From the NCBI GenBank assembly GCA_010405405.1, contig MU004240.1:1622814-1686813 (forward strand): DNA of 64,000 bases. Reading direction: 5' to 3'. Shown here one piece after another: positions 13,241-23,713 of this stretch. Origin of the DNA: Microthyrium microscopicum. Its lineage: Eukaryota; Ascomycota; Dothideomycetes; Microthyriales; Microthyriaceae. The translations under genes were made by a program, and so were the position numbers. A model generated the notes under the pieces. The model was not told where the DNA came from, searched no databases, and saw only the letters and a list, made by a program, of their open reading frames with translations. Position 1 is the first letter of the stretch, and each line of letters begins with the position of its first letter.

Positions 13241-14022
13241 ATGTCATTGAACGAAACTACGTCCTCAAATCTGCGTGTTCGCGAAGCCACTCTCGATGAT
13301 GTTGACGGCTGGGTAACCGCGATGCTCGCAGGCTATGAAATCGACCATCAATTCGTTTACAGATATCCGTTCCGCAAACAATATCCCGAGGATGCGCGTA
13401 GCGCGTCCGCTGCTGTGTTTAAAAACTTCATTGCGAACCCAAACACCGTACCTCTTGTCGCAGAAGCACCCATCGAGAGACCGGATGGCTCGTCGACCGG
13501 AAAGTGGACAATAGCCGCCATAGCTTGTTGGGAATGGAGAAGCATTGATGATGTAGAAAATGAAGCTCGTGGGTCCAAGTCTAATAACAAAGTCTCCACA
13601 ACCATTAACGAGTTAATATAGATCCGTCTAGTTTTTCTGCCCCAGGCACGACACGCCGTGATATGGATCCACAAAGACAAAAGGTTTTCATCGATGCTAT
13701 AGTTGCATCAGAGAAACGTCACTTTGGTCCCGAATGGGGGAGATCACGCATAGAGCTTCAGGATTTGGCTTGTGATCCCAGATTCTCACGGAGAGGAGCC
13801 GGTACTGCTCTGACACGATGGGGACTACGGAAGGCCCAAGATCAAGGCCTGCCAGTTATGCTCACAGCTAGTCCACTAGGGAGACTGATATACAAGAAAC
13901 TGGGCTTCCAGGATTTGGAGTATGTAGAATGTGGGATTGAAGGCGAGGAAGAGAAGGTTGGCACATGGGTTATGGTCTGGACACCTCAAGGGTGGGAAAA
14001 GCCTGAACAGCATGCACAATGA
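13241..14022 (+). CDS. GNAT-family N-acetyltransferase
   Basis: Two exons are inferred: 13241-13568 and 13646-14022, with a 77 bp intron (donor GTGGGT, acceptor CCCCAG), giving 234 residues. Reading through the intron would end the protein at 13621, whereas splicing restores frame into TTRRDMDPQ, a region where related fungal GNATs are continuous. The C-terminal half carries the acetyl-CoA binding motif A, SRRGAGTALTRWGLRKAQ, and then SPLGRLIYKKLGFQDL, the usual last helix and strand. The substrate is unknown; similar fungal proteins are annotated only as putative acetyltransferases. Presumably cytosolic, as there is no signal peptide. Confidence 0.85.
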
Positions 14023-14593
14023 GTCCACAAGTATTTCGTAGACTACTGATCTCTTCGGAACTGAAACAAACCTTCAGATTTGCTGGCTCCCGCCTACAGA
14101 ATTTTGTATTTCACCTGTCTACGTGGCGACTAGGCTGAACTCAAAGGTAGCCATGCACTTACAAGTTACCAATTGAACCAATGATGTACCTGATGGATAA
14201 ATGAGCTAATGGTATCCTGCAGCACCAAGTAAGCCTCATCTTTTGGAGGCTCACCGGCCTCGAAGGGTCCGGAGGTTGCGAATTAGATTTACCGTCGTGA
14301 GCCGTCATAGTGAGGCTGTCAGGCTGAGCAACAGTTCAAGAGTCCAATGATATTCCTGCCTGCCAATCATTTCCACGCATCAGAACTTATCCTGCATAAT
14401 CATCCGCTCTGGGTCTGAATTGCTTTTTCTAAAGAGAAATGAAGACATACCTACCACTCATAGGATGCTCGAGTCTTGCCATTATTCAAATTCGTCCTAC
14501 TACTACCTAGGTACTTAAGGTGCCGACATCTGGACATAGGAGGAGAAAACTTGTTATTATACTTCCAACTAACTTTGATAGCTTCCACCTATC
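14023..14593. promoter_or_regulatory. Intergenic region with a TACCTAGGTA palindrome
   Basis: The stretch has no gene. It holds the perfect 10 bp palindrome TACCTAGGTA at 14504-14513, 80 bp before the next ATG. The same palindrome, again followed by C, recurs at 18625 and 29590, always outside genes. Confidence 0.5.
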
Positions 14594-15655
14594 ATGGCAG
14601 ACGCGGCCGGAATAATTTTAAGTGTTATTGGACTCGTCCTAGATGGTATTCTGGGCATAATACAAATATTGCCTATCATCAGCGTCGTCCCCCAAGGCGC
14701 GCAATCAATCGTTCGCATAGCTGCGGGACTCCATGAAGAAGAAAAACTAGGAGGTGATATTCCAGGTATTACGGTATGGAACGAGAATGGAAAGAGACTT
14801 GGGAGTGTTAAACAATCGGGACAAATTGAGGCCGGGTCCTTTGCAGACATCGCAGTACCACAGACCCCTCCCGGACAACAGCCAACTTATCTCAGGATCG
14901 AGGGTGGTAAGAAGTCAATCTGCGTGGCATATATTGGACATGCCTGGTCGGATGGAACCCAACTTGGGTGGCTTGGTGATATGGGAAGCCAGTGTGGCAA
15001 GCAATTCTATTACTCAGATGTCATTGTTCACCGCTCGAATGGTACCCAATATAAGGTAAGCCGAGACCGTCTTATAGAGACAGTAGCTAATTCATCACTA
15101 TAGCCCCAATGCACCTGGATTGGTGGCACAGGGAGTTCAGCAGACTGGACAACTCAGATGACCATTCATACACCACATTTCAGCGCAATGAGTGCAGACA
15201 ACGGGTTCTCAGTCCCCGCTGACACTTCTACTCTGTGTAACCAGCCTGCTACAATTTGGAGCAATGATCCAGTAGTCAGTTCTGGAGCTAACAAAAGACT
15301 TGGATTGTTTGGTTTCTTCAGTATAGCAAGCTTGCTCACTGCCGCCACCGACTTCAAGCTACCAGCGCTAACATACTCATTGCGGGCTCCACAGATACCC
15401 TTTGAAGGAACCATAATCGGTAGTCATCACTCTCAACATAATAGCACGGCACTTTGCTCTAATCGGTTATCATATGGACCAGACTTTGTTTCGTTTCACG
15501 AAGGGATTTTTTGCGATATGCATAACCGACGCACATTGCCTCTTTGTGATTCAACGATACAAAGCGATTGCTATGATTGGAACAGTCATACCATCATAGG
15601 TCGCAGGCTTAAGAAGCGAAAGATGAGATATTACACAGTGACAGAATGGACATAG
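14594..15655 (+). CDS. Hypothetical protein with hydrophobic N-terminus
   Basis: Two exons, 14594-15055 and 15104-15655, joined by a 48 bp GTAAGC...TAG intron, give 337 residues. Residues about 5-45 are strongly hydrophobic, consistent with a membrane anchor or uncleaved signal. The middle resembles a beta-rich fold with WNENGKRLGSV, YLRIEGGKKSICVAYIGHAW and CTWIGGTG. The C-terminal part has several cysteines (LCNQP, LCSNRLSYGPDFVSF, FCDMHNRRTLPLCD) and a basic cluster, GRRLKKRKMRYY. I recall related fungal proteins with a CxWI segment and a C-terminal FVS.HEG..CDM motif, but know no function. The joined frame is supported by phase and by continuity of this motif order. It may be secreted or membrane-tethered. 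Confidence 0.7.
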
Positions 15656-16574
15656 GACATCGCCAGATAGATAGCCAGATAGTTCCGCACAACAAAAGCC
15701 TTGCGTCTGGATTTTGGCTCAACAGATCCAGACCAATCTCAGGCTTCTGGGATTTCTCAAAGACCGTTATGGAGCATCATACTGCTATAAAGCCATTGAA
15801 TCTTGTTGATAACATAACACAAATGATCAGATTTAATGTAGAAAAACTGACGCCAAGCTTAGGCTTCTTGACTTGATTGAAAAAGATGTCCGATGTTATT
15901 GTTCATTTTCCGCTCACGCATTTATCTACTGTCCTTAAGTCGTGATATCACAATTGGAATGTCGCTGTTCCTACCTGGTACTTAGTCATATTTTGGTCCG
16001 TGAATCTACTTTACTAATGATAATACAGCCTTCCTATCAGAATCAAGGCTATAACCATGTCTCATCTTGCATATCCCATGATAGTTCGACAAGATGAAGT
16101 CTTGTTCTAGGTTGAGCTCACTGTGGCCATGAAGTGAAATCATCAAATTTATAATCATATACAGCAAATTGAATGCTGGTCACCTCGTCAAACTCGGATT
16201 ACAACCAAACTGGAATTGGAGGTGTCAGCAGTGTCACTTTCGCGAAATCGAAGTACCTTAGGTAGGTAGAACTTGTTCATGGTCAGTGCCTTTCAGATAC
16301 GTATCAAAGCATTGTGCCGCGACAAGGCCATTGTTCAGGTAGTTTGTCTCTCTATAGCACTATGGTGCTCTGTATAGAATACCTTACCTTTCACCTCTCG
16401 GAGTCCAACTTGCAAAAGAATCTCGAGCCACATTTATACTCTTCAGTGGCTGTATCTAAGATATCTCCTCCCCATCCTCAACCACATACACGCTCAAACC
16501 TACAAACCCAACACCTGAACCAAAAAAACAACAAAACTACACTTTGGTAGCTATTCAGTCACACCCACGCTTCA
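15656..16574. other. Intergenic region with CA-rich leader at its right end
   Basis: No gene was recognised. The last roughly 100 bases before 16575 are rich in C and A (CCACATACACG, AAAAAAACAACAAAAC), typical of fungal 5' untranslated leaders, and support the small gene that follows. An imperfect relative of the palindrome noted at 14504 lies near 16254-16268. Confidence 0.5.
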
Positions 16575-16883
16575 ATGGCTTCCAAGGATTTTGATACATC
16601 CAAGCCTGTCAATGAAGAAGAGCTAAAAGCTTTCATTAAGCATTGGCTGAACAAGGCGCCGCTGGATGCAACAGGACTCGAAGAACTTCGCCTGCGGCGC
16701 CTTGAGGGCGAGCTTGAGTGCGAGCCCAACGGAAGCGGTCCACCTTCGGGAAAGTCAACTGGAACTGGCCCTGCGGCTGGCCAAACCCAGTTTCCAGGCG
16801 CCTCTCTTGCTCCCCAGGTGTCGTATTACGACCCTGAGGACGAAGACGAAGGGCAGCCAGCACGTAAACGTACTCGCAACTAG
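16575..16883 (+). CDS. Small acidic hypothetical protein
   Basis: A single-exon frame of 102 residues follows a CA-rich leader. The first half is predicted helical and charged (EEELKAFIKHWLNKAP, LEELRLRRLEGELE). The middle is Gly/Ser/Pro/Thr-rich. The C-terminus has an acidic patch (DPEDEDEG) followed by a basic RKRTRN tail that could act as a nuclear localisation signal. No domain was recognised. Small fungal proteins of this layout are common and lineage-restricted. The leader, the sensible start context and normal codon use argue for a real gene; function unknown. Confidence 0.6.
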   Translation: MASKDFDTSKPVNEEELKAFIKHWLNKAPLDATGLEELRLRRLEGELECEPNGSGPPSGKSTGTGPAAGQTQFPGASLAPQVSYYDPEDEDEGQPARKRTRN

Positions 16884-17200
16884 TACGACCATTTCTCAAT
16901 GTAATAATTGGTTGAGGCTTCAATAGATCGGGTCAAGTACGTCGATACTTCATGTCGGAGGATTGTCATGTAAACCAATTATCTTGTGCGATCCAAGCTC
17001 TCGATTCAATTTTTCAATTCAATTTTTCAATTCAACTTTTCCTTCAAATTTTTGTCTTTGCTTATGTGTATCTTCATCTAGATTATCTCAGTAGGGTCGG
17101 CTTCCATCTGTAAATCTAAACATAGATCAGTCATAGTGGTTCGAAATTTCACGTAATATGTAACGGTGATTGTACACAAGAAATAGAATTCTCATGTAAT

Positions 17201-18253
17201 TTATATATGTCCAACTCCGGCTTTGGCACTGAGAAGTTCACAAATTGTCGCTGCTGGATCAGTACTAGAAGTGTAATCAGTACAGAGTTCAACCGCAGTG
17301 CAATTCAAATACTGACGTGTACTTGTACGGAATGGATAGAGCTGCGGGTTTTGTTATACGCGCCTCGCCGTTCTCGAATATGTTATTTTTTGATGTGGCA
17401 AGCCCTTCCACTTTGGACGAAAGATTGGTAACGATGGGAAGAGTAACGTTCCGGAAATGACTCTCCTCAACCAGAACTTGAGCCCCCATTCGGGCGTTGA
17501 TGCCAGATGTTGGCGTGTTCTCGAAGCAGCTACTGAACATGTGGCCTGTGCCGAATCTAATGGACGGCAGACGAGAATTGACGTTATTCCAGTGATTGTG
17601 GTGAAATGTGACATGTAATTTGCCAGTGTCTTCTTCGCTGTTCTTATCGGAGTGTCCAACCAATGATCCCTTCCAGTGGTCGGAGAATTTCGACCAAGAC
17701 ACGGTGACTTGGTCACATCCATGCGTAATGTCGAGGAGGCCATCGTAATAGTCTTTGTTAACAGCTTTACCCTTGCTCTTAAATTCACAATGATCGATCC
17801 AAACTTTGGTTGCCCTGTCGAGTGAAAGAGCATCTCCTTTTTCTGTTGGTGTATCGAACTTTATATTACGTATGATGACATTCGACACCCGTTTGATGAT
17901 GAGACCACCATCTTTCAGTCCTGCATGTTCATTAGCAATTCTCGCAGCGCGTATGTTTTCTGGGAAAGGCATCTACCGGAGTTTGCGCCTACTCCTTGGA
18001 TCGTGGTACTACCGCCAACTTTGATGACACCACAACCGGGCAACACTCCTTGGATCTTGATGACATTTCCGCCCTTACCAGCGGCAGCGCTCAGTGCAGA
18101 ACAAGAGGTGACTGTGATACCTCCACCATTGCCGCCGCCGGTAGTGCTAGCGCCATAACCGATAGGTCCTTCTGATACAGCTCCGCGCTGAGGAATTGGA
18201 TCGGCAACTACCAAGGAGATAATCAGTATTGCGACGAGTGTGGATAAAAACAT
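17201..18253 (-). CDS. Secreted pectate lyase, polysaccharide lyase family 1
   Basis: The enzyme cleaves de-esterified pectin by beta-elimination outside the cell. Three exons are inferred: 18253-17977, 17920-17317 and 17264-17201, with 56 and 52 bp introns, giving 314 residues. A signal peptide (about 17 hydrophobic residues ending SLVVA, then DPIPQRG) starts the protein. Family motifs are clear: TTIQGVGANSGLKDGGL across the first join, KVWIDHCEF, DGLLDITHGCDQVTVSWSKF, HHNHWNNVNSRLPSIRFG with the RxPxxR element, and C-terminal YKYTTDPAATI across the second join. Unspliced, the frame would shift after GVGANS, so the intron is required. Expected roles are plant cell wall breakdown in saprotrophic or pathogenic growth. 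Confidence 0.93.
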
Positions 18254-19228
18254 GGTTGTTATATCATCGCTAGTATGAGCTCCTGTTTCCTAGTAGGATT
18301 ATGGTTTTCAAGCAGAGTGAGGATCAACGGGTACTAATGTCTCGGTTGTAGGATGTTACCTTATTTTCTGAAAGAAGATGTCTTGATGTCCTCGCGGCTC
18401 GCCCATAGCGACTGGGACTAAATCACATTTGATTATATTACCTGAACATCATACAGCCTATAAGATTTAAAGCCAAGGCGAACTTGACGGGTGTGTGTGT
18501 GAAATAGGCGACGCGGACGATCTTCATGTCACAGCCCTATTGCAATATGAAAGGCCACCAATTTCTAGCATCACCATATCTCTTTTCAATCGTTGATTTT
18601 AATTCGGTTGATGCTTACTTGCCTTACCTAGGTACACGTATCTTCCGCTTTGGTAGACATTCCGGCCTTTAAGTCAAGTTGTTCAGGCACAAGAAATATG
18701 GCTTGCAATGCAGGAAAAATGAAATGCTCATCGAAGAACTGTTGGAGACAGGCAATAATGACATAGTATAAAAAGCATGTGGTCGAAAGTTCTCTCTGTT
18801 CTATATCTTCATTATCCTCAAAGACATGATGCCCTCAATCATCTTCCCTAAAGCATTCTCCTAACAGTATACTTTCTCTACAGCAATCTCCATTATGTAT
18901 CTGCTCTTTATACTTTACTCAAAATTCCATAGGCCATTGTTGTTGTTGGACATGCACAAAGAGATTGTATTTCAACAAAGTCTTTGTCGCTTCGTTGGAT
19001 TTGATTCGATTTGAATTAGTCCTAATCCGGCGCAGTGAAGTTCCTTTATGATGCCTTTGTGTCATCCAGCTAACTTGCAAATCTCATATATTTATACTCC
19101 TTGATACCTGTACTTGAGTTTCTTCCTGTTCATTCCAAACGCGCTCCTCAAACCGCACTCCAAAACACTTCCACATCCACAATTTCTACCAGCAAAACAA
19201 CCCGCTTCAAACCCTCGAACCACCACTA
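18254..19228. promoter_or_regulatory. Divergent intergenic region, pectate lyase and GYPG-repeat gene
   Basis: About 970 bp contain both promoters. A second copy of the palindrome TACCTAGGTA lies at 18625-18634, about 370 bp upstream of the pectate lyase start. A CA-rich leader precedes 19229. No gene was recognised. Confidence 0.5.
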
Positions 19229-20044
19229 ATGTCTGGCGGATACAACTATTTCGGTCAAGGAGGCGGTCCTCCTGGTTATCCAGGCTCTGGCCAGGGCGGC
19301 GCTCCTCCCGGCTATCCAGGTGCCCCATCTGGTTATCCAGGTGCGCCTTCTGGCTATCCAGGTGGCCCTTCAGGTTATCCAGGTGCTCCTTCAGGTTACC
19401 CAGGTGCTGCCCCTTCAGGTTATCCAGGTGCTGCTCCTTCAGGTTATCCAGGTGCTGCTCCTTCTGGTTATCCAGGTGCCCCTTCTGGTTATCCTGGCTC
19501 CACTTCAGGTTATCCTGGCGCCACTTCAGGTTATCCAGGTGCACCATCTGGTTATCCAGGTGCTCCTTCTGGTTATCCAGCTGGCCCCTCTGGTTATCCA
19601 GGTGCTCTTTCTGGTTACCCAGGTGCTGCTCCTCCTGGTTATCCAGGTGCTGCTCCTCCTGGTTATCCAGGCTATGGGGGTGCTCCTCGCGCTTCTCAAG
19701 CTCCTCGTTCCTCTCGCCGTGCGCCAACCTCCAACTATGCTCAAGATGACTCTGACTCTGATGAGGATGACTTCAGCATGGATCGCATCCAAGCCCAACT
19801 TCATGCTCCACTGCCACCTGGCGTCATCGGCCGGGTCGTTACTCACTTGGAGAACGGCCAGGTCGTAGGAGAGTGGTCTTCATCTGAGCGGGCTGGTCAA
19901 ATCCACGCAAATGAACGCAACAACCCCAACTATCGGTTCATCAGCCGAGATGGCAGTGGTCGTTCAGGTCGACAAGGCTCCCGTCAAGCTCGCCGTAGTG
20001 AGTACCCATCAGGTCCTCGTCCACCAACTCGCTACTACGAGTAG
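19229..20044 (+). CDS. GYPGAPS heptad-repeat protein
   Basis: A single exon of 271 residues begins [10 protein letters not shown]. Residues about 12-155 are a low-complexity array of about 20 units, mostly seven residues long (GYPGAPS, with variants [15 protein letters not shown] and GYPGALS). The tail is different: a basic/Ser stretch (RSSRRAP), an acidic patch ([10 protein letters not shown]), a short conserved-looking segment ([20 protein letters not shown]) and an Arg/Ser/Gly-rich end. Repeats of GYP type occur in annexins, rhodopsin tails and phase-separating proteins, but no such domain follows here. The non-repeat C-terminus suggests a true gene. Function unknown; a disordered scaffold is my inference. 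Confidence 0.8.
   Translation: MSGGYNYFGQGGGPPGYPGSGQGGAPPGYPGAPSGYPGAPSGYPGGPSGYPGAPSGYPGAAPSGYPGAAPSGYPGAAPSGYPGAPSGYPGSTSGYPGATSGYPGAPSGYPGAPSGYPAGPSGYPGALSGYPGAAPPGYPGAAPPGYPGYGGAPRASQAPRSSRRAPTSNYAQDDSDSDEDDFSMDRIQAQLHAPLPPGVIGRVVTHLENGQVVGEWSSSERAGQIHANERNNPNYRFISRDGSGRSGRQGSRQARRSEYPSGPRPPTRYYE
19270..19680 (+). repeat. Coding tandem repeat, about 21 bp unit
   Basis: The DNA repeats a unit near GGTTATCCAGGTGCTCCTTCT with third-position changes and occasional 24 bp units. Because unit lengths are multiples of three, long frames also stay open in another plus frame and on the minus strand. Those are artefacts of the repeat. Confidence 0.9.
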
Positions 20045-20698
20045 GTTCTCCCACCTCACTTTGCCAAATTGGCTACTCGGCCGGTTCTAGTCTTTGCTAG
20101 ATTGGTCTAAAACAGTACTTATTCTTAAGGGGGGTTATAACTCCAACATAGATATCTTGTGCGATTTTCTCGGCTAAATATTCAATACATATACTTATCC
20201 CCAAGCTTTCTCTTTTTGTTCAAACTTTCATATGTGACACGCATTAATCAATCAGCGACTGTATCAAACTCTGATGAACAGGTTATGAATTTGAAATAGA
20301 ACTATATCTGCTCGTTCTTGCTTCTTGTCTTTGTATTCAACGACTTGGTTTGGCTCCAGATACTATGCACCGACGACGCATAGTGCTGAAAGTGTGATTT
20401 TGATCGTGAATAGCACGGATCAGGATCCAATCAATCCGATCTTCTTTTCCCTTCTAGGCATTAATGTCGAAAGTATCTTAGGCAAATTGAAGGTAGCATT
20501 GTTGCGCGACTTCATCGATATGTCTCGGGCGTCGTCAATCAGTTGTACATCTTCAAGTAGCGCTTTTATGGGCATTCCACGGTGGCTCAAAAAACCAAGT
20601 AGGTTGATTATGTCATCGCAGTAAATGAAATTGAAGCAGCGTGAATGCAACAGCGGGCAGTGCTGAGCGTGAAATTATGACACCGCGATATTTGCATT
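20045..20698. other. Intergenic region between convergent genes
   Basis: This lies between the 3' ends of two convergent genes. Short frames at 20325-20624 (plus) and 20420-20650 (minus) have no recognisable features. Nothing else was seen. Confidence 0.5.
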
Positions 20699-21304
20699 TC
20701 ATTCGGGTAGCTTCTTATGAGGGTATGGAACGCCTTCAACAATAACACAACCTTGAGCTTTCAGGCTATCCAAGGCTGTGGTTTCGTGCTCAAGAACATC
20801 CGGTGCCAGACTCGGAGGATCAGCTGCAGTGAATAAGTCTACGACATCCAATCCCGCTAGACACTCGAAGATAAATTGGCAACGAGTCATATGGAACTTC
20901 GAAGTCAAGACCCCAAATCTTTCCACATGGTGAGAAGATGAAAATTCCAATATCATCGTAGCATCTTCCACAGTGTTCGAGCTCAGTAAATCTTTCGGAC
21001 TTGCAGCGTCAATCACTGCCCCATTTCGGAGTAAACACTGGTGAAGTAGTTCTCGATGTGGTGTCGGAGATGTGTTGAAGTGACTTCCAAAGCCCCCAGT
21101 GGCCATGATAATCATCTCAGGGTACTTTGTCTGGATTTCAATGGCCCTTGTGATTCTATTTTCTGATGTCGGAGAGAGTATTCCATCAGGGCTATTTGGA
21201 GATCCAAGGATAAATAAAATATAAGGCATCCAAGAAGCTATTGTCCTGAATAAAAGACCAAGTATTATGAGTCGCGTAGTAGACAAAAAAGATAAGGATT
21301 TCAC
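20699..21304 (-). CDS. DUF218/YdcF-like protein
   Basis: A single-exon frame of 201 residues. A hydrophobic N-terminal segment (RLIILGLLFRTIASWMPYILF) runs into the DUF218 core: ILGSPNSPDGILSPTSENRITRAIEI, the glycine loop MATGGFGSHFN, SNTVEDATMILEF and VLTSKFHMTRCQFIFECL. This is the order seen in bacterial YdcF/SanA and its fungal relatives, where an S-adenosylmethionine-binding or envelope-related role has been suggested but no reaction is established. Length is near the family core. Whether the N-terminus is a membrane anchor or simply the first beta strand is unclear. Confidence 0.8.
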   Translation of the reverse strand: MKSLSFLSTTRLIILGLLFRTIASWMPYILFILGSPNSPDGILSPTSENRITRAIEIQTKYPEMIIMATGGFGSHFNTSPTPHRELLHQCLLRNGAVIDAASPKDLLSSNTVEDATMILEFSSSHHVERFGVLTSKFHMTRCQFIFECLAGLDVVDLFTAADPPSLAPDVLEHETTALDSLKAQGCVIVEGVPYPHKKLPE

Positions 21305-21677
21305 AAGATAGAGCAGGACGAGGGAGAATATAAGAACTGGTCGCCTAACTTTAATCTAAGTAAGACTTCTTAGAACTAATTAGAAGATTGAAATAAGCAC
21401 TACACTAGTGCTCACAGGCGAACTGTAGTTCCGGTTGGTACGGTACACCTCAAGGATCAGTAACCTAAATTTATTTCTAGAACTAATGCTATAGCCAAGC
21501 CTAATATGCCTGCTATCTCTTACTTTTGATGACATTGGTGTAGAAATTGAACAAGATTACATTGAGAATTTAAAGACTATCTACTAAATCGAGTAAAAGT
21601 TCAACGAGCATGAGTATAAGGCAAAGTTCTTTATGCTGTACAACAGCAATTGTTGCTTTGATAGAATGGTCGCTCCT
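21305..21677. other. Short intergenic region
   Basis: It separates the YdcF-like gene promoter from the 3' end of the MFS transporter gene. Nothing was recognised. Confidence 0.4.
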
Positions 21678-23713
21678 CTACGTAGTGCGGCTCGTGGCTG
21701 GAGGTGGGAAGCGTGCACGCCAACTGGCACCCTTAAGCTGGGTGATGACAATGGAGAGAACAAAGAATGCTACGATAGCAGCTTGGCAACCGAATGTGAC
21801 TGCCGGACCGTTGTTTGCAACCCACTTGATCTGGAAGTATGTCACAGTAAATCCACCTAGTCAATACAATTAGCACAATGTTTTCACAAGCTGTTCTTGG
21901 GTACACTTACCAACTGTGCGGAATGCATTCAACCATGCAGCCGTCAATGCAGCATGTTGAGGCATAACATCAAGGAAGTAAGCCGATACGGCAGTTGCAC
22001 TACCAAGAGTTGAGAAACAGTTGAGGCCCCAGCCGAACGCAATGGAAACCCAGTGAAGGTGATGTTGTAGCCCTTGGCCAAAGAGAACCAGACCGCAGAC
22101 ACCAAAAATCCATGGGATGTAGACACCAAATAGTCGAGCTTCTGGTTTGAAGACGCCGTTGTGGCTTTTGATGTAGCGTGTAGCAATGAAATCGTTGAAC
22201 CAATGTCCCCATAACTCTGCAAGAATCGTGCCGATCATTGGAGCCAAGAAAATGAGGGCAGTGGCAGTATTGCTGAACAGATATGGTGGTGGTTTGACAA
22301 ATTGACTGATGGTAGACACCAATCCAATTGTCCACATAGTCTGGAAAGTGATGAAAAGTAGCCCTGGGATTAGAATGTAAGGACGAGCGAATATTCCGAA
22401 AAGATCTTTGGCGACTTCAAAGACACCGGGCTTGTCTCCTGATTGCTGATAGCCAGTGATTCCTACCAAGCGCTTGATCTTTCCTGCGATACCGGGTTGT
22501 CGAGCATATCGGACTGCTGCGACGTCCCGGTTGTACAATGTTTCGTCTCCCAAAAGGATAACCATGAGCACAGACAGGCCATAGAGGCCACATAGAACAC
22601 CAAAGTTGTTGCGCCAGTCAAGGCCTTCGGCAATGAACCCAGATAGGAACTGTTTGATGTTAGCTTTTGCTCTTTTGCAGAATGTTGTGGAACTAAATAG
22701 GACATATTTGATGCAGGTACGGACGAGGCTGAATCTCAGCCTTATTCGTAGTGGACTAATCAAAAGCCACGAGTGGTACGCTTAGTAACCGAGACTTTCC
22801 AGCTCCGACTGCCATTGGCTGAATGCTCAGTCACATCCACTTGGCGTTCCAGAGCACAAGATACGGGAAACACAAATAAATAAGAGGAACTTACCGGTCC
22901 CAAATAAGGCCCAATCAAGAAACTGAAAGCCCAAATATTGATCTTCCGAGCTCGCTCATGGAAGAAGAACATATCATGGACAATAGAGAGCCCGATGACC
23001 TGTGGAGGCGCACCAAAGAACCCCTGGAGTGTGCGACATGCGGTAAAACCTGCGTAGCCCTTGGCGTATGTTGCACCAATTGAGGAAATCAGTGTTGCAA
23101 ACTGACACCAGAAAAGCACCGGAAGACTAGACGATGATCAGTCGAGATTTGTGTACGATTTGCGGCTGAACTTACCGGCCATATCTCTGAGCAAGCGGAA
23201 CCGCTAGCAAACCTCCTGGGCCTTGCCTGTTGAATTTGGTAAGTTTCGAGGATGGAGAAAACCGAGGTTACTTACATGAAAATGGCACCGGAAATGGAGT
23301 TGGCGACATCAGGGACCTGGGTTTTATGAGTATCAATTGAACACGAAGGTCTAATTGCAACTTACGATCATGTGGAATTCTGGAGCCTGTTGTTCAAAGA
23401 GCGTCGTACCCCAAGTGATGACAAAGTCTGTCAAAATACAACCAGGAATCAAAGCAAGCAAGACGGAGTGCTTCTTCGTCCACGACCAGTTCAATGGATC
23501 GCTGGGGTCATCAGAAGGCTGTGGAATCAAGACAACACTGCCGTCAGCAGTTGTCTTGAGTCCGCTGGCATCAGAACCACTGTCACTACCAGCGCGCTCT
23601 CTTACATGATGGCCAACGACATATTGACCGTCTTCGAGCTCTTCCAGATGTCGAGAATGACGTTGATGAACCTTTTCGCTAGCACCTTTTTCGGGTAGTT
23701 GATTGTCTGCCAT
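21678..23713 (-). CDS. Major facilitator superfamily transporter (DHA1/Hol1-like)
   Basis: Six exons are inferred: 23713-23366, 23316-23276, 23226-23176, 23126-22895, 22649-21911 and 21856-21678, giving 529 residues. A cytosolic N-terminus of about 90 residues precedes DPSDPLNWSWTKKHSVLL, the typical entry to the first membrane helix of fungal drug:H+ antiporter-like transporters. Later landmarks are GPGGLLAVPLAQRYGR (motif A region), ACRTLQGFFGAPP, the mid-loop GDETLYNRD and the last helices ending QLKGASWRARF. Exons 2 and 3 are only 41 and 51 bp but restore the conserved helix 2. The fourth intron is 245 bp, long for this locus. Substrate unknown; relatives of yeast Hol1/Yhk8 move cations, polyamines or drugs at the plasma membrane. 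Confidence 0.88.

Noticed and set aside
19092-19749. Long open frames antisense to and in a second frame of the GYPG-repeat gene
   Set aside because: They arise because the 21 bp repeat keeps all these frames open; composition (LDNQKEH or SRCPFWL repeats) is a mirror of the real repeat.
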